A DNA stretch of 37,062 nt from an uncultured Alphaproteobacteria bacterium. Its GTDB lineage: Bacteria; Pseudomonadota; Alphaproteobacteria; HIMB59; GCA-002718135. Below are positions 17,134-25,869 of the stretch, in pieces. Where the stretch lies: assembly GCA_902518895.1 (NCBI GenBank), contig CABYHL010000010.1:1-37062 (forward strand), written 5' to 3'. The notes beneath the pieces were generated by a model. That model was not told where the DNA came from, did no database searches, and was given only the letters and a program-made list of their open reading frames with translations. Numbering within the stretch: the stretch's first letter is position 1; each line of letters begins with the position of its first letter. A program made the position numbers and the translations under genes.

Positions 17134-18054
17134 TTAATTCTTTCTAATTACTTCTAAACTTCTTAATGAATAAATTATAAATTGTATCAGCATTGTAAGA
17201 GCAAATATTATTAAAAAACCAGCCATTAAATATTTGATATTCATTCCTTGGGTACTTTGAGATGTTTCAAAATTCATTATTGGTTGATTTAAAACACATT
17301 GTTTACAATACATCCCAAGAAAGAATACAGTTAAGCAAAGTGGAATACCCAGTAATAAACTTCCAAAAAGATTTACTCTTGCTTTATTTTTTTCACTAAA
17401 ATTAGTATACAAAACATCAACTCTAACGTGGCCATCTTTAATTAAAGTATAATAGCTTCCAAATAAAAATAAGCTTCCATACCAAAATCTCACAAGATCG
17501 CTCATTAAAGTTTGTTCATATGAAAAAACAAATCTTAAAATAACAATTTGAAATTCTGCAATTACAACAAGAAATGCTAACCAGTAGAAATTCAGAGCTC
17601 TGAAGTAATATGCAAAAATTAATGATACAAATAATAGAGGAAAATGAACATATGGGGCTCGAAAAGAATTATTTGAAAATTTTATGTTCCAACTTTTTCC
17701 AATCATTTGTTCAAGGAAACCTTCAATTATTAGAAAAGAAATTATGGCGTCAATTATTCCTATTATTAATACTGACCAAAAACCAAATCTAATTATAAAA
17801 TCATTAACTCTTTCAAGGTTATTAGCAAGAGTCAGATTATCCAGTTTTTTATTATAATAAATAAATATTAATGGAAAAATAATTGCTAATATATAAAGAA
17901 AAAATTGAATCGATGAATATATATTTGCTGAATTATATATCGTAAATGCTCCAGGCCAATCACCTGCGAAAGTTAAATAGTTATTAACTATAAATGCAAA
18001 TACTATTAAGATTAAACAAATTGAAAAGAATTTAGAAATATTTGAGATATTCAT
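17134..18054 (-). CDS. dctQ: TRAP transporter small permease (DctQ family)
   Basis: This 306-residue hydrophobic protein has about seven predicted membrane segments. The DctQ hallmark is in its C-terminal half (LIKDGHVRVDVLY, around residues 205-217), with four helices around it. The N-terminal 150 residues add about three more helices, so this is the long form of DctQ seen in the TakP/mannitol-chloroaromatic branch. It sits between receptor and large permease genes. Its ATG begins one base after the T-run of an intrinsic terminator, so there is no SD sequence and no space for one. Expression therefore probably depends on read-through from takP. Confidence 0.88.
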   Translation of the reverse strand: MNISNISKFFSICLILIVFAFIVNNYLTFAGDWPGAFTIYNSANIYSSIQFFLYILAIIFPLIFIYYNKKLDNLTLANNLERVNDFIIRFGFWSVLIIGIIDAIISFLIIEGFLEQMIGKSWNIKFSNNSFRAPYVHFPLLFVSLIFAYYFRALNFYWLAFLVVIAEFQIVILRFVFSYEQTLMSDLVRFWYGSLFLFGSYYTLIKDGHVRVDVLYTNFSEKNKARVNLFGSLLLGIPLCLTVFFLGMYCKQCVLNQPIMNFETSQSTQGMNIKYLMAGFLIIFALTMLIQFIIYSLRSLEVIRKN

Positions 18055-18055
18055 T

Positions 18056-18083
18056 AAAAAAAAGTGGGGAGTAAACTCCCCAC
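18056..18083 (-). terminator. Intrinsic terminator between takP-like gene and dctQ
   Basis: A perfect 8-bp GC-rich stem (GTGGGGAG, loop TTTA, CTCCCCAC on the minus strand) is followed directly by eight T residues. It lies 13 nt after the receptor stop codon and ends one base before the dctQ ATG. This is a strong rho-independent terminator by form. Because the permease genes lie after it on the same strand, it most likely acts as a partial terminator and 3' stabiliser that keeps receptor mRNA in excess. Confidence 0.88.
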
Positions 18084-18096
18084 ATGATTTGAAATT

Positions 18097-19203
18097 TTAA
18101 CCTTCAAGTACTCTATTTCTTTGAGTAAAGAAAGCTGAGTCAGCTTTTTCTAACCAACCACTTATTTCATTTCTTGATTTTCTAAAGCTTGCAAGAATTC
18201 TTCCAGTTAATTCATTACCTTCAGCAAGTTCTTCATACAGTTGTTCTGCTGCCTCACCCATTGCATCGATAACATCTTCGTTAAATTCTCTTAGCTCTAC
18301 ACCATGATCATTCACAAGTCTCTGCAACGCAGCTCCATTATTTGCATTATATTCAGTCAACATTCTTTCGTTTTGAACTGTTGAAGCATGCTCAATAATC
18401 ATTTGATCTGTTTTACTTAAACTTGTTAACCAAGATTTATTACAACCTAGTGTTATTAATGTTCCTGGTTCATGACATCCAGGCCAGTAATAATACTTTG
18501 CGGCTTCATAGAATCTTGATCTTTCATCATTCCATGGTCCTACCCATTCTGTTGCATCGATGGTTCCATTGATTAAGTTTTCATATATTTGTCCACCTGG
18601 CACACCTACAACAGATAAACCAAGTTTAGACATCATCATTCCACCTAATCCAGGAATTCTCATTTTAAGACCTTTGAAATCATCTGGAGAATTAATTTCT
18701 TTATTAAACCATCCACCCATTTGAACACCAGAGTTTCCAGCCATAAAGTTTTTCAAACCAAATTCATCACCAAGTTCATCCCAAAGTTCTTGTCCGCCAC
18801 CATGTCGTATCCATCCATTGATTTCAGTTGCTATCATTCCAAAAGGAACTGCTGCAAAGAAACCCCAACCTGGATGTTGTCCAATCCAATAATAGTCAGC
18901 ACTATTATACATTTGGGCATTTCCAGATGTAACTTCTGTGAATACATCTAATGGTCCTACTCTTTCTCCACCAGCAAAGTGATTTACAACAATACGACCA
19001 TCACTTAAGTCTGATATTCTTTGAGAAACAGCTTCAGCTCCTGTACCTAGTCCAGGATAGCCTCTACCCCAAGTAGCAACGCAGTTGACTTCTATTCTAT
19101 CAGCTGCAATAGCTGGAGCTGGGAAAGATGAAACTGCTGTTGCAGCTGCTGCACCAATTCCTGCCTTTTTAAGGAAGTCACGTCTTTTAAAGTTTTTTTT
19201 CAT
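18097..19203 (-). CDS. TRAP transporter solute receptor, TakP-like (2-oxo acid type)
   Basis: This 368-residue periplasmic receptor starts with a Tat signal (KRRDFLKKAGIG, R7-R8, cleavage near residue 33). The mature part matches the TakP branch of DctP receptors: YYWIGQHPGWGFFAAVPFG, GNSGVQMGGWF (156-166), GLKMRIPG with carboxylate-binding arginine R182, and TIDATEWVGPWNDE (214-227, with E219 and W220). In Rhodobacter TakP the corresponding Gln, Glu and Trp take part in cation-dependent binding of 2-oxo acids, so a 2-oxo or other monocarboxylate is the likely ligand. Its own promoter, a strong SD and a terminator directly after it suggest high expression. Codon use is richer in G and C than that of most neighbours, which also fits high expression. 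Confidence 0.9.
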   Translation of the reverse strand: MKKNFKRRDFLKKAGIGAAAATAVSSFPAPAIAADRIEVNCVATWGRGYPGLGTGAEAVSQRISDLSDGRIVVNHFAGGERVGPLDVFTEVTSGNAQMYNSADYYWIGQHPGWGFFAAVPFGMIATEINGWIRHGGGQELWDELGDEFGLKNFMAGNSGVQMGGWFNKEINSPDDFKGLKMRIPGLGGMMMSKLGLSVVGVPGGQIYENLINGTIDATEWVGPWNDERSRFYEAAKYYYWPGCHEPGTLITLGCNKSWLTSLSKTDQMIIEHASTVQNERMLTEYNANNGAALQRLVNDHGVELREFNEDVIDAMGEAAEQLYEELAEGNELTGRILASFRKSRNEISGWLEKADSAFFTQRNRVLEG

Positions 19204-19206
19204 ATG

Positions 19207-19213
19207 TCCTCCC
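19207..19213 (-). promoter_or_regulatory. Strong Shine-Dalgarno site of the takP-like gene
   Basis: On the minus strand GGGAGGA lies 3 nt before the ATG of the receptor gene. It is one of the few near-perfect SD sequences in a window where many genes have none. It fixes the start codon and predicts strong translation. Confidence 0.85.
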
Positions 19214-19224
19214 GAGATTATATG

Positions 19225-19244
19225 AATAAATTAATTAATTTATT
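19225..19244. repeat. 20-bp perfect palindrome, candidate operator of the takP-like gene
   Basis: The sequence AATAAATTAATTAATTTATT is a perfect 20-bp palindrome. It lies just downstream of the candidate -10 box and upstream of the SD site, which is a usual place for a repressor operator. It contains only A and T, so chance occurrence is possible in this background. No regulator gene is adjacent. Confidence 0.4.
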
Positions 19245-19250
19245 AATAGA

Positions 19251-19277
19251 ATTATACAAAAATAGAAAATCTATCAA
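19251..19277 (-). promoter_or_regulatory. Candidate promoter of the takP-like gene
   Basis: On the minus strand TTGATA (19277-19272), a 15-bp spacer and a perfect TATAAT (19256-19251) lie in the 104-bp gap between gcdH and the receptor gene. The spacing is short by 1-2 bp, but the -10 box is consensus. Initiation would fall near 19244, at the edge of the palindrome. It would give the TRAP genes transcription independent of gcdH. Confidence 0.5.
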
Positions 19278-19307
19278 TTTCAAATAATATAAATAATAAG
19301 AAAATTA

Positions 19308-20483
19308 TTAAAAACTAGAAATTCCTGTCTGATTTTTGCCTAAAATAAGTGAATGAATATCTTCTGCACCCTCGTAAGTTTTAACTGTTTCTAAGTTAAC
19401 CAAATGTCTCATGATATGATATTCTTCTAATAACCCATTTGCACCAAGCATATCACGGGCATTTCTAATTATATCTAAAGATTTTTTACAGTTATTTTTT
19501 TTTAAAATACTAATTGCATTAATGATATCCTTTCCATCATCTAGAGCTTTAGAACTTAAAAGACATGATGCTAATCCTAAATTTATCTCTATTTGCATCT
19601 CAGATAATTTTTTTTGAATTAATTGATTTGATGCTAAAGATTTTTTAAACATAATTCTATTTTCTACATAGTCTTTTGCAATTAACCAACATTCAGATGC
19701 TGAACCTAATACACCCCAGCTAATTCCAAATCTTGCTTTATTGAGACAACTAAAAACTGATTTCCATCCTTCGGTATTTTCCAAACACAAATTATTTGGA
19801 ACAAAAACATTGTTTAAAATTATTTGACCAGTTGGACTAATTTTTAAGCTTGTTTTATTTTCTATTGTTGAAGTATTTAATCCTTCAGTATTTTTTTCAA
19901 TTATAAAACCTTTTATACTTTTATGGTCTTTGTTTTCTTCAATAGCCCAAATAATAAATATGTCAGCAATTGGAGCATTCGTAATCCAGTTTTTAGATCC
20001 ATTTATAATATATCCATCTTTAGTTTTTTTAAATGAAGTTTTCATTGAAGTAGGATCAGAGCCAGCTTCGCTTTCTGTCAAACCAAAGCAACCAATTTTT
20101 TCTCCTTTAATTAATGGAGGAAGGTATTTATCTTTTTGTTGTTGCGAACCAAATTCATTAATTGGATGTATCACTAGTGACGATTGAACAGATATTGAAG
20201 ATCTATAGCTGCTATCTATTTTTTCAAATTCATATGCTACAAGTCCATACGCTAAATTTGATGTACCAGAACCACCGTGTGTTTTAATTGTTTGTCCCAA
20301 AACTCCAAGTGATCCAAATTTTGGATAGAGGTCTTGATCAAATTCATTTTTTCTGTTTCTTTCAACTACTGTAGGTTTAAGTTCATTATTACAAAAATCC
20401 CTAACATTTTTCTGAATATTACTTTCTTCTTCACTTAAGTGACTTTGAATATAAAATGGATCAAACCAATTATTTTCTTTCAT
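19308..20483 (-). CDS. gcdH: Glutaryl-CoA dehydrogenase
   Basis: This 391-residue FAD enzyme belongs to the acyl-CoA dehydrogenase family. The segment SSYRSSISVQSSLVIHPI carries R94, the arginine that binds the glutaryl carboxylate in GcdH. FGLTESEAGSDP and GSKNWITNAPIADIF are the FAD/substrate signatures. KTYEGAEDIHSLILG carries the catalytic glutamate E371. It oxidises and decarboxylates glutaryl-CoA to crotonyl-CoA in lysine and tryptophan breakdown, passing electrons to electron-transfer flavoprotein. It precedes the TRAP genes on the same strand. Glutaryl-CoA arises from 2-oxoadipate, so a link with the 2-oxo-acid-type receptor is possible but inferred. The usual CoA-transferase partner is not nearby. 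Confidence 0.92.
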   Translation of the reverse strand: MKENNWFDPFYIQSHLSEEESNIQKNVRDFCNNELKPTVVERNRKNEFDQDLYPKFGSLGVLGQTIKTHGGSGTSNLAYGLVAYEFEKIDSSYRSSISVQSSLVIHPINEFGSQQQKDKYLPPLIKGEKIGCFGLTESEAGSDPTSMKTSFKKTKDGYIINGSKNWITNAPIADIFIIWAIEENKDHKSIKGFIIEKNTEGLNTSTIENKTSLKISPTGQIILNNVFVPNNLCLENTEGWKSVFSCLNKARFGISWGVLGSASECWLIAKDYVENRIMFKKSLASNQLIQKKLSEMQIEINLGLASCLLSSKALDDGKDIINAISILKKNNCKKSLDIIRNARDMLGANGLLEEYHIMRHLVNLETVKTYEGAEDIHSLILGKNQTGISSF

Positions 20484-20534
20484 ACAATATTAGCCAATAT
20501 CATCATTTTAATGTAAATAACCACAAAAATTAAT

Positions 20535-20954
20535 ATGCAAAAAAAGAATATATATATTGCTTCAGACCATGCTGGATTTGATCTCAAAACCAAATTGTTG
20601 AAGAATTTTCCAAAAATTAATGATTTAGGAACAAAGACAGATGAGAGTGTTGACTATCCTGATTTTGCACACAAATTAACTAAAGAGGTTCTTAAGAATA
20701 AGAAAAACGTTGGTATTCTAATCTGTGGAACTGGTGTTGGTATGAGTATTGCAGCTAATAGAAAAAAAGGAATAAGGGCTGGTCTTGCTAATAATTCAAA
20801 AATAGCAAGATTGATAAGAAAGCACAATGATGCTAATGTACTTGTTTTACCTGGTAGATTTATAAATACTAGCGAGGCAAAAAAAAGTGTTCAGGCTTTT
20901 CTTTCTACAAAGTTTGAGTCAGGACGACATAAAAGAAGGATTAAAAAACTATGA
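20535..20954 (+). CDS. rpiB: Ribose-5-phosphate isomerase B
   Basis: RpiB interconverts ribose 5-phosphate and ribulose 5-phosphate. The 139-residue protein shows [11 protein letters not shown] with D11 and H12, [16 protein letters not shown], and the active-site segment [17 protein letters not shown] with C64, then [13 protein letters not shown]. It overlaps glyA by 4 nt (ATGA), an arrangement found in many alphaproteobacteria. It starts a long run of co-directional genes that goes through the riboflavin genes to thiL. The 51-bp gap to the divergent gcdH gene must hold promoters for both directions, but none stands out. Confidence 0.95.
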   Translation: MQKKNIYIASDHAGFDLKTKLLKNFPKINDLGTKTDESVDYPDFAHKLTKEVLKNKKNVGILICGTGVGMSIAANRKKGIRAGLANNSKIARLIRKHNDANVLVLPGRFINTSEAKKSVQAFLSTKFESGRHKRRIKKL

Positions 20955-22240
20955 TTTCAGATTTGTTTACTAAAGGAATTAAAGAAGCAGACCCAGAGGT
21001 TTACGGGACTTTAAGCCGTGAACTAGAAAGACAGCAAAACCAAATAGAGTTGATAGCATCTGAAAATATTGCTTCAAGATCAATTTTAAATGCTCAAGGC
21101 TCTGTCATGACAAATAAATATGCAGAAGGTTATCCTGGTAAACGATATTATGGTGGGTGTGAATTTGTTGATCAAGCTGAAGAGATTGCTTTAGAAAGAG
21201 TTAAAAAACTTTTTAATTGTAAATTTGCAAATCTACAACCGCATAGTGGAGCTCAGGCAAACCAAGCGGTTTTTCTAGCGTTACTTCAACCACATGATAC
21301 TATTTTAGGTATGTCTCTTGCTTCAGGCGGTCACTTAACTCATGGAGCAAAACCTAATCTATCTGGTAAATGGTTTAATGCTGTTCAATACGGTGTAAAA
21401 AAAGATGGCAATGATAAAGATTTAATTGATTATGATGAAGTTGAAGCTTTAGCTTTAGAGCATAAACCAAAAATGATAATAGCAGGAGCATCCGCTTATC
21501 CTCGAACAATAGATTGGAAAAAATTTAGAGAAATAGCTGATAAAGTAGGAGCATATTTTTTAGTTGATATGGCTCACTATTCTGGTTTGGTTGCTGGTAA
21601 ACAATATCCAAATCCGATTGAGCATGCCCATGTAGTAACTTCAACAACTCACAAAACTTTAAGAGGCGCAAGAAGTGCAATGATTTTAACTAATCATGAA
21701 GATTTATATAAAAAAATTAATTCTGCTGTTTTCCCGGGATTACAAGGTGGCCCACTAATGCATGTAATTGCAGCTAGAGCTGTTTGCTTTGGTGAAGCAC
21801 TTAAACCTGAATTCGAAGAATATATTATAAATGTAATTGCTAGTGCTAAAGTTATGGCAAAAACTTTAGTTGATAGAGGATTTAGAATTGTTACAGGTGG
21901 CACAGATTCACATATAGTTTGGTTAGACTTGACACCAAAAGGTTTAACTGGTGACAAAGCTGAAAAAATTTTAGAAGAAGTTGGATTGGCATGTAACAAA
22001 AATGCAATTCCATATGATCCTAATCCACCAAAAATAACTAGTGGACTTAGATTTGGTACAGCAGCTGCTACGACCAGAGGTTTTAATCAGAAAGATTTTG
22101 AACAAGTTGGAAATATGATTGCTGATATTTTGGATAGTCTTTTACTTAAAGAAAATGAGAGAAATTTAGTTTTTAATAAAACAAGAAAAGATGTAATTGA
22201 GCTCTGCAAAAAATATCCAATTTATAGTGAGGCATTTTAA
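20951..22240 (+). CDS. glyA: Serine hydroxymethyltransferase
   Basis: GlyA converts serine and tetrahydrofolate to glycine and methylene-tetrahydrofolate, the main source of one-carbon units. The 429-residue protein has [11 protein letters not shown] near the start, [29 protein letters not shown], and the PLP-binding lysine K235 in [12 protein letters not shown]. All are the expected family signatures. The start overlaps rpiB by 4 nt, and its TAA is directly followed by the nrdR ATG. No glycine riboswitch is seen upstream. Confidence 0.97.
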   Translation: MISDLFTKGIKEADPEVYGTLSRELERQQNQIELIASENIASRSILNAQGSVMTNKYAEGYPGKRYYGGCEFVDQAEEIALERVKKLFNCKFANLQPHSGAQANQAVFLALLQPHDTILGMSLASGGHLTHGAKPNLSGKWFNAVQYGVKKDGNDKDLIDYDEVEALALEHKPKMIIAGASAYPRTIDWKKFREIADKVGAYFLVDMAHYSGLVAGKQYPNPIEHAHVVTSTTHKTLRGARSAMILTNHEDLYKKINSAVFPGLQGGPLMHVIAARAVCFGEALKPEFEEYIINVIASAKVMAKTLVDRGFRIVTGGTDSHIVWLDLTPKGLTGDKAEKILEEVGLACNKNAIPYDPNPPKITSGLRFGTAAATTRGFNQKDFEQVGNMIADILDSLLLKENERNLVFNKTRKDVIELCKKYPIYSEAF

Positions 22241-22693
22241 ATGAGATGCCCCTTCTGTAGTAATGAAGATACTCAAGTAAAAGACTCAAGACCTACAGAA
22301 GATAATACAGCAATAAGAAGAAGAAGGGTTTGTGATGCTTGCGGCTCCAGATTTACAACTTTTGAAAGAATTCAGCTAAGAGATTTGGTCGTAATGAAAA
22401 GTAATGGTCAAAAAGAAAATTTTGATAGAGATAAAATGTATAGATCTCTTTCGTTAGCTTTAAGAAAAAGAAATGTTGATAATGAAAAAATTGAAAAAAT
22501 TGTTAATGCTATTGTAAGAAAATTAGAAAACTCAGGTGAAACTGATATAAAATCTAATATTATCGGTCAGTACATTATGGAAGCTTTAATGCATTTAGAT
22601 CAGGTTGCATACGTCAGATTTGCATCTGTTTACAAAAATTTTAGAGAAGCAAAAGATTTTGAAGATTTCTTAGGTAATTTAGAAGATAAATAA
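22241..22693 (+). CDS. nrdR: Transcriptional repressor NrdR
   Basis: NrdR senses ATP/dATP and represses ribonucleotide reductase genes. The 150-residue protein has the N-terminal zinc ribbon with C3, C6, C31 and C34 (MRCPFC ... [14 protein letters not shown]) and an ATP-cone domain ([16 protein letters not shown], then [13 protein letters not shown]). The length is the usual one. Its ATG directly follows the glyA stop codon. It lies six bases before ribD, as in many proteobacteria. Confidence 0.96.
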   Translation: MRCPFCSNEDTQVKDSRPTEDNTAIRRRRVCDACGSRFTTFERIQLRDLVVMKSNGQKENFDRDKMYRSLSLALRKRNVDNEKIEKIVNAIVRKLENSGETDIKSNIIGQYIMEALMHLDQVAYVRFASVYKNFREAKDFEDFLGNLEDK

Positions 22694-22699
22694 TTTTTT

Positions 22700-23782
22700 G
22701 TGTCTCAACAAAATGTAAAGATGATTAATTTAGCGCATGATATTGCTAAAAAAAAATTTGGAAAAACTTTCCCCAATCCCACAGTGGGCTGTGTAATTGC
22801 AAAAAATTCACAAATAATTGCTAAAGCTGTAACAAATAAATCTGGAAGGCCTCATGCCGAAGAAATAGCTCTAGCTAAAGCTGGTCATAAAGCTAAAGGA
22901 GCTTCAATGTATGTTACTTTAGAACCATGTTTTCATAGTTCAAAAGATGGATCATGCACAGATCAAATATTAAGATCAGGAATTAAAGAAATATTTATAT
23001 CTGCGGCTGATCCAGATGTTAGAACTAATTATAAAAGTATTAACAAGTTAAAAAAAAATAATGTAATTGTAAATGTAGGTTTAGAAAAGAATAGAACATA
23101 CAATTTAAATAAATTTTTTTTTAAAAGTGTTTTAAAGAAAAAACCATTTACAAAAGTCAAAATTGCAACTTCTGCAGATGAAAAAATTGCATGGCATGAT
23201 TATAAAAGTAAATGGATATCTAATAAATCAAGCAGAGAATATGCGCATAAGTTAAGATCAATGAGTCAAGCTATTTTAACTACTTCAAAAACTGTATTAA
23301 AAGATAATCCAAGATTAACTATAAGATTAAAAAAAACTTTAGAGCAACATATTCCAATAATAATAATTGATAATAATCTAAAAATACCAATGAAATCAAA
23401 AATATTAAAAGACATATCTAAAAAAAGAATTATTATCTTTACTTCTAAAAAAAATAAAAAATCTGAAAATTTAATTAAATTAGGATGTGAAATTATATTT
23501 TGTAAATTAAATAAAAACAAAAAACTAAATTTAAAAAATATTTTTAGTAAAATATACTCATTAAAAATATCAGATTTATTAGTTGAAGCAGGAGGTATTT
23601 TTTTTACAGAATTGTTAAATAAAAATTTAGTAGATGAAATTCATTTATTTAAATCCAAAATTATTATAGGAAAACATGGTAAGCCAGCAATTGTTGGAAA
23701 AAAACTTAGTCAATTAAATTTATCTTTAAATGAAAGAAAAAAATTCAAAGACGACATATATAATAGCTATCAGGTGAATTAA
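22700..23782 (+). CDS. ribD: Riboflavin biosynthesis deaminase/reductase RibD
   Basis: RibD performs deamination and side-chain reduction of the pyrimidine intermediate of riboflavin synthesis. The 360-residue protein starts with GTG. The deaminase half has the zinc motif PHAEEIAL (H52, E54) and LEPCFHSSKDGSCTD (C77, C86). The reductase half (from about 150) has KVKIATSADEKIAW and VEAGGIFFTELL. The second half is lysine- and asparagine-rich and less conserved. The reading frame ends one base into ribE (TAATG), so translation is coupled. An internal ATG at codon 7 could be an alternative start. Confidence 0.92.
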   Translation: MSQQNVKMINLAHDIAKKKFGKTFPNPTVGCVIAKNSQIIAKAVTNKSGRPHAEEIALAKAGHKAKGASMYVTLEPCFHSSKDGSCTDQILRSGIKEIFISAADPDVRTNYKSINKLKKNNVIVNVGLEKNRTYNLNKFFFKSVLKKKPFTKVKIATSADEKIAWHDYKSKWISNKSSREYAHKLRSMSQAILTTSKTVLKDNPRLTIRLKKTLEQHIPIIIIDNNLKIPMKSKILKDISKKRIIIFTSKKNKKSENLIKLGCEIIFCKLNKNKKLNLKNIFSKIYSLKISDLLVEAGGIFFTELLNKNLVDEIHLFKSKIIIGKHGKPAIVGKKLSQLNLSLNERKKFKDDIYNSYQVN

Positions 23783-24378
23783 TGTTTACAGGTATTATTC
23801 AAGATTTAGGAACAATAAAAAACAAAGATGTGGGAATTTACCAAATATCTACAAATCTTGATTTGAGTAATTGTAAGGAAGGTTCTTCAATTTCTTGTAA
23901 TGGAGTGTGTCTTACAGCAAAGAATATAACTCCATCAAACAACAATTCATTTAGCTTTGATGTGAACATAGGAGAAGAAACCTTGCAAAGATCAAATCTA
24001 GCTAATTCTATTTTAAAAAACGAAAAAATTAATTTAGAAAAATCTCTTTTGATAGGTGATGAAATCAGTGGTCACTTTGTTTATGGTCATGTTGACACTA
24101 CAACTGTCGTTAGTGAAATTTTAGAACTTGAAAATAGTTGGGAATATCATTTTGAAAAAAAATTTAATAAAAATAATAGATTTATTGTTGAAAAAGGATC
24201 TATTTCAATAAATGGTATTTCTTTAACAGTAGCAAAAGTAGAAAATAATACTTTTATGATTTCTGTAATAGACCATACATTTAATCATACTAATTTAAAA
24301 TATTTACAAAAAGGTGATCAAGTAAATATTGAATTTGATTATCTTGCACGCTTTATCCTTAACAATGAATACAGATAA
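23782..24378 (+). CDS. ribE: Riboflavin synthase alpha chain
   Basis: This enzyme converts two molecules of dimethyl-ribityl-lumazine to riboflavin plus a pyrimidine. The 198-residue protein has the two tandem lumazine-binding domains. The first opens with MFTGIIQDLGTI and includes SSISCNGVCLTA. The second opens with GHFVYGHVDTTT and includes GSISINGISLTV. The ATG shares a base with the ribD stop, and the 3' end overlaps ribBA by 14 nt. Confidence 0.95.
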   Translation: MFTGIIQDLGTIKNKDVGIYQISTNLDLSNCKEGSSISCNGVCLTAKNITPSNNNSFSFDVNIGEETLQRSNLANSILKNEKINLEKSLLIGDEISGHFVYGHVDTTTVVSEILELENSWEYHFEKKFNKNNRFIVEKGSISINGISLTVAKVENNTFMISVIDHTFNHTNLKYLQKGDQVNIEFDYLARFILNNEYR

Positions 24379-25468
24379 CATTGAAGAAAGTTTATCTTCT
24401 ATTGAAGAAATCATAGAAGATGCAAGAAGTGGTAAAATGTATATTCTTGTCGATGATCCCGATAGAGAAAATGAAGGTGATTTAATTATTCCTGCTCAAT
24501 ATGCTAGCCCTCAAACTATTAATTTTATGGCAAAGCATGGAAGGGGATTAATTTGTTTAGCATTAACTAAGGATAGAATAGAAGAATTGGAACTCCCCTT
24601 AATGAACCCAAGTAATATAAAGAATGATTTAACTGCTTTTACTGTTTCGATTGAGGCAAAAGAAGGAGTGACAACCGGAATATCTGCAGCTGATAGAGCT
24701 CATACAATATCAGTAGCTGTAAATAATAATAGAAACAAGAATGATCTTGTTTACCCTGGTCACGTTTTTCCTCTTATGGCATGGGATGGGGGTGTATTAG
24801 TACGTGCTGGTCATACAGAGGCAGCAGTTGACATATCAAAGCTTGCAAATTTAAATCCTTCTGGTGTTATTTGTGAAATTATGAGCGAAGATGGATCTAT
24901 GGCGAGATTACCAGAAATTATCGAGTTTTCAAAATTACATAATTTGAAAGTAGGAACGGTTAGTGATTTAATTAAGTTTAGGCTTAAAAAAACTAAAATT
25001 GTCGAACAAATCTCAGAAAGACCATTTGAAAGTGAGATGGGGTCACAATTTACTCTAAAAGTTTTTCAAAATACTATTTCCGGTGAAAAGCATTACGCTC
25101 TAGTAAAAAATCTAAGTGATGTAAATGAACCTGTACTTGTTAGAATGCATAGATTGGATGTAACAAAGGATATATTTGAAGAAAAAAATATTTTTGGAAG
25201 TGAAATTAAGTCTGCCTTTCAACTTATAGAGAAGAATGGATCAGGAGCTATAGTTTTAATAAATAGTGACATGTCACCAAATATACTAAAAACTTTTAAT
25301 AAAAGAAAAAGATCAAAAAATAAATTAGAACTAAGAGAATATGGTGTAGGTGCTCAGATTTTATCATTACTTCAAATAAATAAAATTATATTATTAACAA
25401 ACACTAAGAAAAGAATTATTGCCTTGGATGGATTTAATATTGAAATAGTAGATCAGAGAAAAATATGA
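24365..25468 (+). CDS. ribB: DHBP synthase fused to degenerate GTP cyclohydrolase II domain (RibBA/RibBX type)
   Basis: The N-terminal domain (about residues 15-215) is 3,4-dihydroxy-2-butanone 4-phosphate synthase. It has VDDPDRENEGDLI, AKHGRGLICLAL, GHTEAAVDI and GVICEIMSEDGSMAR. It makes the four-carbon precursor of riboflavin. The C-terminal domain looks like GTP cyclohydrolase II only in outline (ALVKNLSDVNEPVLVRMHR). The zinc cysteines expected in the ECLTGD and LRCDCG region are missing; the sequence reads RLDVTKDIFEEKNIFG instead. This half is therefore probably inactive, as in the RibBX proteins of some alphaproteobacteria. I chose the ATG at 24365; an in-frame TTG at 24329 would add 12 residues that do not look conserved. 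Overlaps: ribE 14 nt, ribH 4 nt. Confidence 0.9.
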   Translation: MNTDNIEESLSSIEEIIEDARSGKMYILVDDPDRENEGDLIIPAQYASPQTINFMAKHGRGLICLALTKDRIEELELPLMNPSNIKNDLTAFTVSIEAKEGVTTGISAADRAHTISVAVNNNRNKNDLVYPGHVFPLMAWDGGVLVRAGHTEAAVDISKLANLNPSGVICEIMSEDGSMARLPEIIEFSKLHNLKVGTVSDLIKFRLKKTKIVEQISERPFESEMGSQFTLKVFQNTISGEKHYALVKNLSDVNEPVLVRMHRLDVTKDIFEEKNIFGSEIKSAFQLIEKNGSGAIVLINSDMSPNILKTFNKRKRSKNKLELREYGVGAQILSLLQINKIILLTNTKKRIIALDGFNIEIVDQRKI

Positions 25469-25866
25469 AAAATAGAATTCTAATAGTTTCAGCAAATTAT
25501 TATAAAGAAATATCAAAAAATCTTGAGTTGGGCGCAATCAATGCACTTAAAGAGAATGGTTTTGAATATGAAGTTATTAATGCACCGGGTTGTTTCGAAA
25601 TTCCTTACCTAATTAAAAAAAATATTAATAATTTTAAAGGTTTTATTTCTTTAGGATGTATAATTAAGGGTGACACATATCATTTCGAAGTTATTGCTAA
25701 TGAAACTTCTAGAAAAATTATTGATTTATCAGTAGATTTTAATGTTCCAATTGGATTTGGTGTTTTAACTTGTTACGATTTAGAACAAGCGATAGTAAGA
25801 AGTGATGTTAATCAAAAAAATAAAGGTCAAGAAGCTGCATTAGCTTGCATAGAGATATTGAAATAA
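25465..25866 (+). CDS. ribH: 6,7-dimethyl-8-ribityllumazine synthase
   Basis: RibH joins the pyrimidine and the four-carbon unit to form lumazine. The 133-residue protein has VSANYYKEI near the start, APGCFEIPYLIKK, the active-site segment LGCIIKGDTYHFEV with its catalytic histidine, and VPIGFGVLTC. It is short relative to the usual 140-160 residues but complete. The ATG overlaps the ribB stop (ATGA). It lies just before nusB, as in most alphaproteobacteria. Confidence 0.95.
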   Translation: MKNRILIVSANYYKEISKNLELGAINALKENGFEYEVINAPGCFEIPYLIKKNINNFKGFISLGCIIKGDTYHFEVIANETSRKIIDLSVDFNVPIGFGVLTCYDLEQAIVRSDVNQKNKGQEAALACIEILK

Positions 25867-25869
25867 AAA

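Noticed and set aside
20484-20534. Glycine riboswitch or other RNA motif before rpiB-glyA
   Set aside because: The gap is only 51 bp and shows no stable helices or conserved motif.
24329-24364. TTG start extending ribBA upstream by 12 codons
   Set aside because: The added residues are not conserved in the family, lie within the ribE coding end, and an ATG at 24365 gives a normal N-terminus.
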